Shown: positions 1 to 6,194, counted from the stretch's first letter. The stretch: DNA of 6,215 nucleotides from an uncultured Lachnospiraceae bacterium (GCA_947175285.1 CAMWMM010000312.1:1-6215), one strand, 5' to 3'. Notes: generated by a model not told the origin, from the letters alone. Program-made: numbers and translations.

Positions 1-974
1 TCGTCCAGTCCGAATACATCCGTCACGATACCTTTCAGGTTCACTTTGCCTGCTGCAACTGCTTCAATTGCCATCGGATAGATATGGCGGTAACGGAATA
101 CAGTCTTGAAGGTCAGTTCCTTATCCAGTGCAAGGCTCATAGGCAGTGTCATCTCCCCACTCTTGCTATAGCCGACCAATACAATCGTTGCACCTTTCTT
201 AGTCATATGTATTGTTTGTACTGTTGTGATCTGTGTACCTGCTGTCTCTACTGCAAGGTCACAGCCTTTTCCATCCGTCAGTTTTCGCACTTCTTCCACC
301 GCATCTGTCTGGCTGCCATTAATTACCCCATCCGCGCCTAATTCCAGTGCTTTTTGGAGACGTTTTTCCATGATATCCACCACATATACTTTAGATACTC
401 CCATTGCTTTCAAAGCCATCATTGTCACAAGACCGATACAGCCTGCGCCCATGACCACTGCTGTCTGTCCTGCCCTTGCACCTCCCTGCATAGCAGCGTG
501 GAACCCTACTGCCAAAGGCTCGATCAGCGCACCCTCCATAGTACTTACATTATCCGGCAGCTTAAAGCACAGGTCAGCTTCATGGGCTACATATTCCTGA
601 AATACCCCGTCCACCGGCGGTGTAGCGAAAAAGACTACATCCGGGCAAAGGTTGTAACGCCCTGTCTTACAGAACTCGCAGTGCCCGCAAGTCTTACCCG
701 GCTCTAATGCCACTCTGTCACCGACTTTTAAATGCGTTACATTTTTACCTACCTCAACAACTGTTCCTCCCGGCTCATGTCCAAGCACAAAAGGCGGCTT
801 TACCACATAATCCCCAATTGCACCTGTTTCATAATAATGCAGGTCACTGCCGCAGATTCCCACATACTCTAACTTGACAAGCACTTCATTGTCTTTTGCT
901 TTCGGGATATCTCTCTCCTCAAAACCCATTTTTCCAATCCCCAGCATTACAGCCACTTTCATCTTACCTTCCAT
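1..974 (-). CDS. Zinc-dependent sorbitol/xylitol-type polyol dehydrogenase (3' end cut by window edge)
   Basis: This is a medium-chain zinc alcohol dehydrogenase of the sorbitol (L-iditol)/xylitol dehydrogenase group, predicted to oxidise a polyol to the ketose with NAD+ in the cytoplasm. Translation gives 324 residues before the window ends; the family is usually about 345-350, so roughly the last 25 are missing. Visible catalytic zinc ligands are C41 (GICGSD), H66-E67 (LGHE) and E152 (LIEPLAVG). A full structural-zinc set C96, C99, C102, C110 (CGHCEFCKTGRYNLC) is present, unlike mammalian sorbitol dehydrogenase. The Rossmann motif is GAGCIG (176-181), with D200 ending the second strand, favouring NAD over NADP. 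ATFFATPP-like FATPPVDG and VFRYRHIYP are typical of this group. The start at 974 has AAGGAGG at 983-989, 8 nt upstream; ATG at 962 is a weaker alternative. It has its own promoter and palindromic operator. The exact polyol cannot be told from the sequence. Confidence 0.93.
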   Translation of the reverse strand, partial: MEGKMKVAVMLGIGKMGFEERDIPKAKDNEVLVKLEYVGICGSDLHYYETGAIGDYVVKPPFVLGHEPGGTVVEVGKNVTHLKVGDRVALEPGKTCGHCEFCKTGRYNLCPDVVFFATPPVDGVFQEYVAHEADLCFKLPDNVSTMEGALIEPLAVGFHAAMQGGARAGQTAVVMGAGCIGLVTMMALKAMGVSKVYVVDIMEKRLQKALELGADGVINGSQTDAVEEVRKLTDGKGCDLAVETAGTQITTVQTIHMTKKGATIVLVGYSKSGEMTLPMSLALDKELTFKTVFRYRHIYPMAIEAVAAGKVNLKGIVTDVFGLD

Positions 975-1011
975 GACATTTTCCTCCTTATTATTCGCTT
1001 TGTTTTGTACT

Positions 1012-1034
1012 TTATTTAATACTTTATTAAATAA
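1012..1034. promoter_or_regulatory. 23-bp perfect inverted repeat, probable ROK-repressor operator for the polyol dehydrogenase
   Basis: Two 10-bp arms (TTATTTAATA and its exact complement) flank a 3-bp centre CTT. The site lies about +10 to +32 relative to the predicted start of the dehydrogenase transcript, between promoter and ribosome binding site, a classic place for repression. It also overlaps a tandem direct repeat, ACTTTATTTAAT (1009-1020) followed by ACTTTATTAAAT (1021-1032). The word ACTTTATTAAA recurs in the leader of the neighbouring ROK gene. That the ROK protein binds here is inference. Confidence 0.72.
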
Positions 1035-1050
1035 TTTAATTATGTATTTT

Positions 1051-1079
1051 ATTTTATAATTGTTATTTAACTCTGTCAA
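1051..1079 (-). promoter_or_regulatory. Sigma-A-type promoter of the polyol dehydrogenase gene
   Basis: Read on the minus strand, a perfect -35 TTGACA (1074-1079) is followed by a 17-bp spacer and the -10 TAAAAT (1051-1056, 5 of 6 to consensus). An A-tract lies just upstream of the -35 and could act as an UP element. The predicted start is near 1044, giving a leader of about 70 nt. The promoter is strong enough that the operator downstream is probably needed to keep the gene off. Confidence 0.82.
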
Positions 1080-1151
1080 TGCTTTTTTCCCAAATCTCAC
1101 ATTTCTGTTATTTTGCATAAAAATATATTTCTTTCTTTGCCAATAATGTAC

Positions 1152-1181
1152 AAAAAAAGAAGTTTCATCTCTGAAACCTCT
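1152..1181 (-). terminator. Intrinsic terminator of the ROK repressor gene
   Basis: On the minus strand a 10-bp stem (AGAGGTTTCA paired with TGAAACTTCT, one G-U pair) closes a GAGA tetraloop of the GNRA type and is followed by seven T. It lies 23 nt after the ROK stop codon and separates that transcript from the dehydrogenase promoter. No matching T-tract follows the stem on the plus strand, so it acts in one direction. Confidence 0.88.
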
Positions 1182-1204
1182 TCTTCTATCTATCTGCCTT
1201 CTGC

Positions 1205-2332
1205 TTATATCTGGCTGACAAAAGCTTCTACCAATTTTAACGCCGCCCCCAACGCTGCCGTAGCTACTTTGTAATTGCAAACTCTCACATAAGACTCTTT
1301 TTCCCCAAAAGTATTCCTCTCTGCTACTTTATCCCATATATCCTGAAGGTGTGTACCCATATAGCTTCCAACATACCCTCCCAAAACCACATCACAGTCC
1401 AAAACCATATGGATATTATTCACTGCTATGGCTAGATAATCTATATAAGAATCCCAAATTTTTACTGTTTCTGCCTCTTCCTGATCCAATCGTTCAAAAA
1501 ACTGTTCCAGCTTTCCGCCTGCCGCATCAGATAACCGTCCAGCCGCACAATAAGCATCCAGACATCCTTTTTTCCCGCAATAACAATGCTCTCCATCTGC
1601 CACAACAGTCATATGCCCAACTTCGCCACACCGGAAGTTCTTGCCTTGTATCAATTCATTTTTACTGAAAACCGCACCTCCAACCGTATTGCTTAAGGAA
1701 AGATAAAAGAACTCTCCGCTCCCCTCTTCATGGAATCCTTCCGCATAAGCTCCCGCATTCGCATCATTCAGAAAATAACATGGATAAGAAAAGAAACTGC
1801 TCACCGTAGTAAACGATACATTTTCCACCTCCAATATATGGGAATAAGCAATCAACTCTTTGTCTAAATCTATTATTCCGGGAAAGGATATACCAACGCC
1901 TAAAATCTTATTCCTATCGGTGTCGCTTTCGTCCAGAAAAAGTTCCAGTTTTTCATTTACCTTTTGATAATATGCGTCTCCCTGAACATATGGCTGATAT
2001 ATGCGTTCATATTTAAGCAATTCTCCCATGATATTTGTAAGCACCAGTGTAATATGGTTTTTGGTAATATCTAACCCGACTGCTAATTTCACATTTACGA
2101 CAGCCGACAGAGCTTTTGCCCTTCTCCCTCCAGTTGACTGCAAATCTCCCTTTTCTTCAATCAGTCCTTTCTCCATCAGTTCTTTCGTAATCTGTGTTGC
2201 CGTTGGCAGGCTCATCTTCAGATTATACGAAATGTCCGGGTTCGACACAGTTCCCTGCTTGCAGATATAACGAAAAACATCATTCCGATTTTTCTTCTTC
2301 ACTTCTATGTTTGTTATATTCTTCTTTTCCAT
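1205..2332 (-). CDS. ROK-family transcriptional repressor (XylR/NagC-like)
   Basis: A 375-residue sugar-responsive DNA-binding protein, the usual length for ROK repressors. Residues about 12-75 form a winged helix-turn-helix (NRNDVFRYICKQGTVSNPDI ... TQITKELMEKGLIEE, then the wing with TGGRRAKAL). Residues 84-375 are the actin-like ROK sugar-binding domain. The ROK zinc site is intact: H240 in GEVGH and C250, C252, C257 (CYCGKKGC). The NDAN loop (189-192), which in ROK kinases carries the catalytic aspartate, is kept. The ATP-phosphate motif DxGGT is replaced by LDITKNHI (87-94), so it is probably a sensor and not a kinase. The start at 2332 is preceded by AGGTG at 2338-2342. It has its own promoter and a palindrome in its leader, suggesting autoregulation, and lies directly upstream of the polyol dehydrogenase, its likely target. 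The inducer is not known; a polyol, xylose or related sugar is plausible. Confidence 0.93.
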   Translation of the reverse strand: MEKKNITNIEVKKKNRNDVFRYICKQGTVSNPDISYNLKMSLPTATQITKELMEKGLIEEKGDLQSTGGRRAKALSAVVNVKLAVGLDITKNHITLVLTNIMGELLKYERIYQPYVQGDAYYQKVNEKLELFLDESDTDRNKILGVGISFPGIIDLDKELIAYSHILEVENVSFTTVSSFFSYPCYFLNDANAGAYAEGFHEEGSGEFFYLSLSNTVGGAVFSKNELIQGKNFRCGEVGHMTVVADGEHCYCGKKGCLDAYCAAGRLSDAAGGKLEQFFERLDQEEAETVKIWDSYIDYLAIAVNNIHMVLDCDVVLGGYVGSYMGTHLQDIWDKVAERNTFGEKESYVRVCNYKVATAALGAALKLVEAFVSQI

Positions 2333-2344
2333 TTCATCACCTAG

Positions 2345-2357
2345 ACTTTATTAAAGT
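2345..2357. promoter_or_regulatory. 13-bp palindrome in the ROK gene leader, probable autoregulatory operator
   Basis: ACTTTA and TAAAGT flank a single T, a perfect dyad located about +3 to +15 from the predicted ROK transcript start. Its first 11 bases, ACTTTATTAAA, are identical to 1021-1031 inside the dehydrogenase operator. Overlap with the transcription start would allow the ROK protein to repress itself; this is inferred from position and shared sequence. Confidence 0.6.
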
Positions 2358-2366
2358 ATTTTGTTA

Positions 2367-2395
2367 AGCATATCATCCAACCTGTAAAAAAGCAA
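2367..2395 (-). promoter_or_regulatory. Extended -10 promoter of the ROK repressor gene
   Basis: On the minus strand, -35 TTGCTT (2390-2395) and -10 TATGCT (2367-2372) are 17 bp apart. TG one base before the -10 makes it an extended -10 element, which can compensate for the weak -35. The predicted start is near 2360. Its weaker match than the dehydrogenase promoter fits low-level regulator expression. Confidence 0.55.
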
Positions 2396-2400
2396 CCTGT
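2378..2400. repeat. Direct octamer repeat across the ROK promoter -35 region
   Basis: CAACCTGT occurs at 2378-2385 and again at 2393-2400, a 15-bp period (ACAGGTTG on the coding strand). The copies overlap the -35 element and the spacer. This could be a binding site for a second regulator, or chance. Confidence 0.4.
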
Positions 2401-2441
2401 TATCTATATGGATATCAGCGAAGAATAAGCATGCGGCATTT

Positions 2442-2666
2442 TTAGATTTGGTCAGTTGGTACATCCCGCTGAAATTCCAGAATATCTCCCGGCTGACAAT
2501 CTAAAACATCACAAATGGCATTAAGAGTGGAAAAACGCACAGCGCTTATTTTCCCAGTTTTTATTTTTGAAAGGTTTACATTTGATATTCCAACCCGTTC
2601 TGCCAATTCGTTAAGTGATATTTTCCGGTCAGCCATAACTCTATCTAAACGTAAAATAATTGCCAT
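2442..2666 (-). CDS. Small XRE/Cro-type helix-turn-helix regulator (YozG-like)
   Basis: A 74-residue DNA-binding protein consisting of one Cro/C1-type HTH and little else. Residues about 17-40 (ISLNELAERVGISNVNLSKI) are the helix-turn-helix. The following KTGKISAVRFSTLNAICDVL and CQPGDILEF are hallmarks of the short YozG-like group (HTH_26). Its stop is TAA, with no convincing terminator after it, so read-through towards the ROK gene is possible. The start at 2666 has AGGGG at 2675-2679, 8 nt upstream, overlapping the stop codon of the DUF2975 gene; the 11-nt gap suggests co-translation. In Firmicutes such regulators are regularly paired with DUF2975 membrane proteins (yoaS/yozG in Bacillus subtilis). 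The regulon is unknown; autoregulation is a guess. Confidence 0.9.
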   Translation of the reverse strand: MAIILRLDRVMADRKISLNELAERVGISNVNLSKIKTGKISAVRFSTLNAICDVLDCQPGDILEFQRDVPTDQI

Positions 2667-2677
2667 CTTCTTATCCC

Positions 2678-3151
2678 CTATAATGCTTCATCGGATTGTT
2701 GCTGCAAAACAATACCGTATTCAAATATATTGCTTAAACATAGCACAATTCCGCCAATTAATACTAATTCCGGTTTGCAAATCAATTGTGAACGAGCGGC
2801 GGAAGGTCCAAAAATAAAAAGTATGGCAGCCTCGACAACATTCTTATAAATGAAAACACATAGAAGAAGTAACCCAATGTTACGAACCAGATGACTGCAA
2901 AGCAAAGTAAATGGACTCTCATCCAATTTAATACGATGAAAAACAGAAGCCAGACACCATAGTATTGACACGAACAATGCCTGATATCCTAATGCTATTA
3001 ACCAAACTATTCCGAACAATACTTTACATGAATATTCACCCATGTGGAAGCTGGTATCGGTTACAAATAAATATAATCCCATGCTGCCATTCTTAAATCC
3101 AACCTTAGCATCGCTTCCAAACTTTGTTAATGTTTGTTGTTTTTTTATCAT
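2678..3151 (-). CDS. DUF2975 family membrane protein (YoaS-like), possibly lacking its first helix
   Basis: An integral membrane protein of unknown function. From the ATG it has 157 residues with three clear hydrophobic segments, about 43-70, 92-114 and 127-146. SPFT (79-82) before the second segment, and IFEYGIVLQQQSDEAL at the C-terminus, match the DUF2975 ending I remember for this family. The first 40 residues are only weakly hydrophobic (GLYLFVTD), where relatives normally have a first membrane helix, so the N-terminus looks divergent or truncated. The start is uncertain: an in-frame TGA lies at 3164-3166. Candidates are TTG at 3157, ATG at 3151 (chosen) or later methionines, and none has a recognisable Shine-Dalgarno sequence. 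No promoter could be assigned between it and the upstream terminator. It may be a decaying gene whose partner regulator is still intact. Confidence 0.72.
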   Translation of the reverse strand: MIKKQQTLTKFGSDAKVGFKNGSMGLYLFVTDTSFHMGEYSCKVLFGIVWLIALGYQALFVSILWCLASVFHRIKLDESPFTLLCSHLVRNIGLLLLCVFIYKNVVEAAILFIFGPSAARSQLICKPELVLIGGIVLCLSNIFEYGIVLQQQSDEAL

Positions 3152-3158
3152 AAACAAC

Positions 3159-3183
3159 GGATGTCACGCTCTGCGAGACATCC
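3159..3183. repeat. 25-bp hairpin just before the DUF2975 start
   Basis: GGATGTC and GACATCC flank an inner CGC/GCG pair around a 3-nt loop, with one mismatch between the two stems; ten of the eleven stem positions pair. On the minus strand it ends 7 nt before the ATG at 3151 and has no following T-tract, so it is not a normal terminator. In RNA it would sit where a ribosome binding site is expected. It could be an operator, a translational control hairpin, or what remains of a deletion junction. Confidence 0.6.
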
Positions 3184-3190
3184 TTATGTT

Positions 3191-3219
3191 AAAAAAAACT
3201 ATGCAAAAACATAGCCTTT
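3191..3219 (-). terminator. Intrinsic terminator closing the SPFH-NAD kinase-NUDIX operon
   Basis: On the minus strand CTATG and CATAG pair around a TTTTTG loop, followed by eight T; GGAAA-side bases can extend the stem against the T-tract through two G-U and A-U pairs. It starts 11 nt after the NUDIX stop codon. The core stem is short and AT-rich, so some read-through into the DUF2975 gene is possible and may be its only source of transcription. Confidence 0.72.
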
Positions 3220-3230
3220 CTAAACCAACA

Positions 3231-4145
3231 TCAGTAAAGTATCTTCCTCTGAAAAAGCTTCGCCGGGCGGTGTCCTGCCCCTATTGTCATTTTATCGGTT
3301 TCTGTCACATAGTCCGCCATTTTTCTGCGGAAATTTGCAGCCAGAAGTTCCTTGTCCAGGATGATTTCAAATACATTCTGCAACTGAGTCAGTGTAAAAT
3401 ATTCCGGCATCAAATCAAAGACGATTCTCCCATCTATCTCCACCTCCTGCCGCAATTGCAGCAGCGAATAAACAACAAGCTTGGCATGGTCAAATGCAAA
3501 TCCCTGTTCTTCTTCTATATGATAGTCTGTCGTCACTTGAAATTGTCTTATACTTTTCTCTTCCCTGATTACCGTCTGAAGCAGAATCGGTTCTACCCCA
3601 TCGTTATTGGTAAGCCGTAAGCGATACCTTGTCTCCCGCTTAATGAAATCCTTTTCCTGTTCCTCTATTACATTTTCTTTCTCAAACTCTATATCGAACC
3701 ATCTTGCGTCCCATGCATCGGTTCCCGCCCTGAGCCTATACTTTTCTCCGTCGAGCAGGGCAAGGAATGTATGAGAAATAATCCAGCCTCTTGGATCCCT
3801 TCCTTCTTTTCCGAACACACCGGCAAGCTTCAAATAGGCGTCTGCGACCTGTGTTTCCTCAAATAATTCCCGGCGCGCCGTATCATAAATCTCCTCGCCT
3901 TTTCTGCAAAATCCTCCCGGCAGCGCCCAGTGCCCCTTGTAAGGATGGGAAGCTCTCTCGATTAATAAGATTTTGAGCTTTTTCTCCGGAAGCTTCCGAT
4001 AGTTCTCCTGCGCCCTTGTCTCCTCTTCCCCCCGATTGCCCATAACGGAGAAAACTGCCATATCCGCAGCAATGGAAGGGCGGTCGAACTTCGTGATGTC
4101 ATATTTTTCTAAATATTCTTTCTCTTCCTGACTAAGTCGATGCAT
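3231..4145 (-). CDS. NUDIX protein with C-terminal NrtR-like winged helix
   Basis: A 304-residue cytosolic protein. Residues about 25-155 are a NUDIX domain: WALPGGF (73-79), then the NUDIX box at 78-100 with E84, R92, E93, E96 and E97 intact, but Q99 in place of the usual glycine. GRDPRGW (115-121) follows; a RDPRG-type motif is typical of NrtR and ADP-ribose-type members. Residues about 245-304 (FTLTQLQNVFEIIL, NFRRKM, GAGHRPAKLF) match the winged helix that NrtR uses to bind DNA. An extra segment of about 60 residues (155-215) makes it longer than ordinary NrtR proteins (roughly 220-240). GGAGGGG at 4153-4159 lies 7 nt before the ATG. It is last in the operon, 30 nt after the NAD-kinase-like gene. 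It may hydrolyse an NAD-derived nucleotide, sense one and regulate transcription, or both; which is not decidable here. Confidence 0.88.
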   Translation of the reverse strand: MHRLSQEEKEYLEKYDITKFDRPSIAADMAVFSVMGNRGEEETRAQENYRKLPEKKLKILLIERASHPYKGHWALPGGFCRKGEEIYDTARRELFEETQVADAYLKLAGVFGKEGRDPRGWIISHTFLALLDGEKYRLRAGTDAWDARWFDIEFEKENVIEEQEKDFIKRETRYRLRLTNNDGVEPILLQTVIREEKSIRQFQVTTDYHIEEEQGFAFDHAKLVVYSLLQLRQEVEIDGRIVFDLMPEYFTLTQLQNVFEIILDKELLAANFRRKMADYVTETDKMTIGAGHRPAKLFQRKILY

Positions 4146-4175
4146 GCTTACACCCCTCCATGTTCTGTTAACCTG

Positions 4176-5102
4176 TTATACGACAAGCACTCCTTTTTTA
4201 GGCGCCACCCGTACTGTCACTTCTGTTCCGGCATTAAATTCAATGGCGTCACTTTCGATACCGTCCGAAAAAACAACGCCTCCGCCGGACATCTTAGATA
4301 AAATCTTAAAACTATCTGTGCCGCCGAGTTTTCCATAGACGATTCCCGTCTGAGTAGAACGGCTCGGAAAGGGCTCTCTGACGACAAAGAGCAATTTATC
4401 GTCATCCCATTCGTGCTGCCTGTCTGCAAAGTTTCTTCCGCCGAATTCACGGGCAATACCCGCTGCCTGCGTGATAACGGATTTATACCAGCCGGTAGAC
4501 CCCAGTCCCGTAGAGACAATAATGCCGCTGGAGGACTGGTGCTCCGTCTTTCGATTCCATGTAATATCATATCTTGCAGACACATGGGTTTTTTGTCCGA
4601 TGAACAAGTCGTTCACGGCAAGCATCACCTGCCCGTCCTGCGTGCCTGCCTGCGCCATTGTAATCTGTCTGGCAGAAAAATTTCCTGCAATTGCTTTCAA
4701 GAGAACAGGTCCCAACTGACCGACCTCGAAGGGAAGCAATATTCCATCCCATCTCATAGGGTCGGGATTCACACCGATTAGCGGCTGCCCATCCAGATAT
4801 TTCATGACATTGGCAACAAGACCGTCCTGCCCGATGGCAATGACAATGTCCTTTTCCCCGAATATCATATTGGGTAAAAATTCCCGGTCGATGCGTAGGA
4901 TTCTGGCATATTTTTCCGCTATGGATATCACATCCGCCACTGCTTCCCGGTATATTCTGTCTTCCTGCAGATAATCCGAAAAATCTGCTCCCATATGTTC
5001 GATATAAAATCTCGCCTGCTCAGCCGTATTGTATTTATAAATCAGCTCATCCAGTCTCGTCTTTCTTGTAACGAGAACGACCTTGTTCATTCCTCTTTCC
5101 AT
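4176..5102 (-). CDS. NAD kinase-fold protein (NADK2-like, variant GQDGL motif)
   Basis: A 308-residue protein of the NAD kinase superfamily, which transfers phosphate to NAD to make NADP. From the ATG at 5102, the nucleotide motif normally GGDGT reads GQDGL (91-95), keeping the key aspartate D93. GVNPDPMRWDG (110-120) resembles the NTDP-RS-G segment of the mitochondrial NADK2 type. AVND (162-165) corresponds to the conserved NE/ND pair, and STGLGSTGW (197-205) to the STPTGSTAY loop; FSDGIESD (278-285) is near the C-terminus. Such proteins are often labelled 'sugar kinase' in databases. Start choice: the frame is open to a TTG at 5120, but ATG 5102 has AGAGGG 9 nt upstream; ATG 5090 is another option. 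The gene lies 30 nt after the SPFH gene and 30 nt before the NUDIX gene. Whether it is an active NAD kinase or a nucleotide-binding relative is open. Confidence 0.85.
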   Translation of the reverse strand: MERGMNKVVLVTRKTRLDELIYKYNTAEQARFYIEHMGADFSDYLQEDRIYREAVADVISIAEKYARILRIDREFLPNMIFGEKDIVIAIGQDGLVANVMKYLDGQPLIGVNPDPMRWDGILLPFEVGQLGPVLLKAIAGNFSARQITMAQAGTQDGQVMLAVNDLFIGQKTHVSARYDITWNRKTEHQSSSGIIVSTGLGSTGWYKSVITQAAGIAREFGGRNFADRQHEWDDDKLLFVVREPFPSRSTQTGIVYGKLGGTDSFKILSKMSGGGVVFSDGIESDAIEFNAGTEVTVRVAPKKGVLVV

Positions 5103-5132
5103 GTCGCCTATCCCTCTCAATATATCATTTTT

Positions 5133-6149
5133 CTACGCATTTGACAACGATTCCAACAAATCGGGAGATACATTCAATACGCCGATTTTATCCGCCTTAT
5201 CCCCAATCTCGACAAAAGCTTTCGCAATCAGCGCCTTGCTGTCCATGCCGCTTGTCACAAGTGCTTTTATTATATCCTTATCCACTCCGGCAAATGTTTT
5301 TAACAGCACTTCGGAATCGTATGCTTTCGCATCGGATTTCTTCTTTTCATTTTCTGTCTGTAAATCTACGAACTTGCAGTTTTCTTCCTCTAAGCGTATA
5401 TCATTGGCAAGCTTCTGCGCATCCAGTTCAGCCTGTTTCTCCTGTACGAGACGTTTCATTTCCATCTCTTTTTCACGCTTCTCTTTCTGCTTTTCCGCAA
5501 CCTTGATTTCCGTATTTAATTCATTTTCCTTGACAATACGTTCCTGCTCAATTGCCGCATTTCTACGCTTATAAATTGCGTCGTCCTGCTGTTTTAAGAT
5601 TTCTTCTCTCGTAGCCGCCTCCAATGCCTTTCTTGTATCAGCCTGCGCCAGTATGCCCAGAATGGATATGGAAATCAGCTCCAACCCGAATTCCCGAATA
5701 GTTGCATCCTCTTTCATTGCTGCTTTTAACGTCGCGGCAAGTTCGTCTGCCGATATGATTGCCTCACGCACATTTTTACTGCTGACAAATTTTGTGACAT
5801 ACACTTTGGCAAGATTTAAAATACGCTTCGCCATCTTTTGTCCGGCATCATTTAAGACTGCCGCATAATCCTTTTTGTCCTTATAAGAAAAGTTGACCAT
5901 TTTGGATGCTTTCTCATAGTCTGTAATAATATAAGAAATATCTCCCTGTACACTGATGCACTGAAAATCCGATGTCATGATATCATTGAACGCAAAACTT
6001 GCGTCAAAGGCTGTCGTCGGAATGACCATAATGCTTGCCGTCATCGTATTATAGAAAAAAGACAGTCCCAATCCTTTCTGTATGACCTTTCCCTTTTTTA
6101 CCTTCATGACATATTCTGTTGGCTCAAATTTTTTGTACGCGATTCCCAT
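5133..6149 (-). CDS. SPFH/band-7 domain protein with long coiled coil
   Basis: A 338-residue protein of the stomatin-prohibitin-flotillin-HflK/C class, which forms large ring- or cage-like oligomers on membranes. Residues about 5-170 form the SPFH domain (FEPTEYVMKVKKGKVIQKG, ISVQGDISYIITDYEKA, then EFGLELISISI at 154-164). Residues about 171-285 are a highly charged helical coiled coil rich in E, K, Q and A. The tail 286-338 (GVDKDIIKALVTSGMDSKAL) is a small helical region. There is no N-terminal membrane helix or signal peptide, so it is probably a cytosolic or peripheral membrane scaffold. AAGGAGG at 6157-6163, 7 nt before the ATG, gives a firm start. It is the first gene of the operon with the NAD-kinase-like and NUDIX genes, which suggests it is the platform on which they act. 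Its precise function is unknown. Confidence 0.9.
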   Translation of the reverse strand: MGIAYKKFEPTEYVMKVKKGKVIQKGLGLSFFYNTMTASIMVIPTTAFDASFAFNDIMTSDFQCISVQGDISYIITDYEKASKMVNFSYKDKKDYAAVLNDAGQKMAKRILNLAKVYVTKFVSSKNVREAIISADELAATLKAAMKEDATIREFGLELISISILGILAQADTRKALEAATREEILKQQDDAIYKRRNAAIEQERIVKENELNTEIKVAEKQKEKREKEMEMKRLVQEKQAELDAQKLANDIRLEEENCKFVDLQTENEKKKSDAKAYDSEVLLKTFAGVDKDIIKALVTSGMDSKALIAKAFVEIGDKADKIGVLNVSPDLLESLSNA

Positions 6150-6194
6150 TGTGTTTCCTCCTTTTGTTTTTGATTTGTTTTTGTTATTATCGAT

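Noticed and set aside
226..600. Plus-strand open frames overlapping the dehydrogenase
   Set aside because: These are antisense shadows of a clear zinc dehydrogenase with all catalytic motifs; no ribosome binding site or domain supports them.
1036..1060. Second AT-rich dyad (AATTAT/ATAATT, 12-bp gap) near the dehydrogenase -10
   Set aside because: The arms are short and the DNA is almost pure A/T, so such a match is expected by chance; it shares no word with the two better operators.
975..1151. Catabolite-repression (cre) site near the dehydrogenase promoter
   Set aside because: I looked for a match to the CcpA cre consensus on both strands and found nothing close enough.
2401..2441. Possible terminator after the XRE gene (GCATGC and ATGCCGCAT symmetry)
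   Set aside because: The symmetric parts have no room for a loop and no T-tract follows on the minus strand.
3042..3620. Plus-strand open frame of 192 codons
   Set aside because: It crosses the DUF2975 start, a terminator and the end of the NUDIX gene on the opposite strand, with cysteine/histidine-rich low-quality translation and no family match that I recognise.
4217..4585. Minus-strand 122-codon frame inside the NAD-kinase-like gene
   Set aside because: It is an alternative frame of the real gene, which carries the conserved motifs; no start signal supports it.
5083..5574. Plus-strand open frame of 163 codons rich in serine and phenylalanine
   Set aside because: It lies antisense to the SPFH gene, whose charged coiled coil gives S/F-rich antisense translation. 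It has no ribosome binding site and no recognisable domain.
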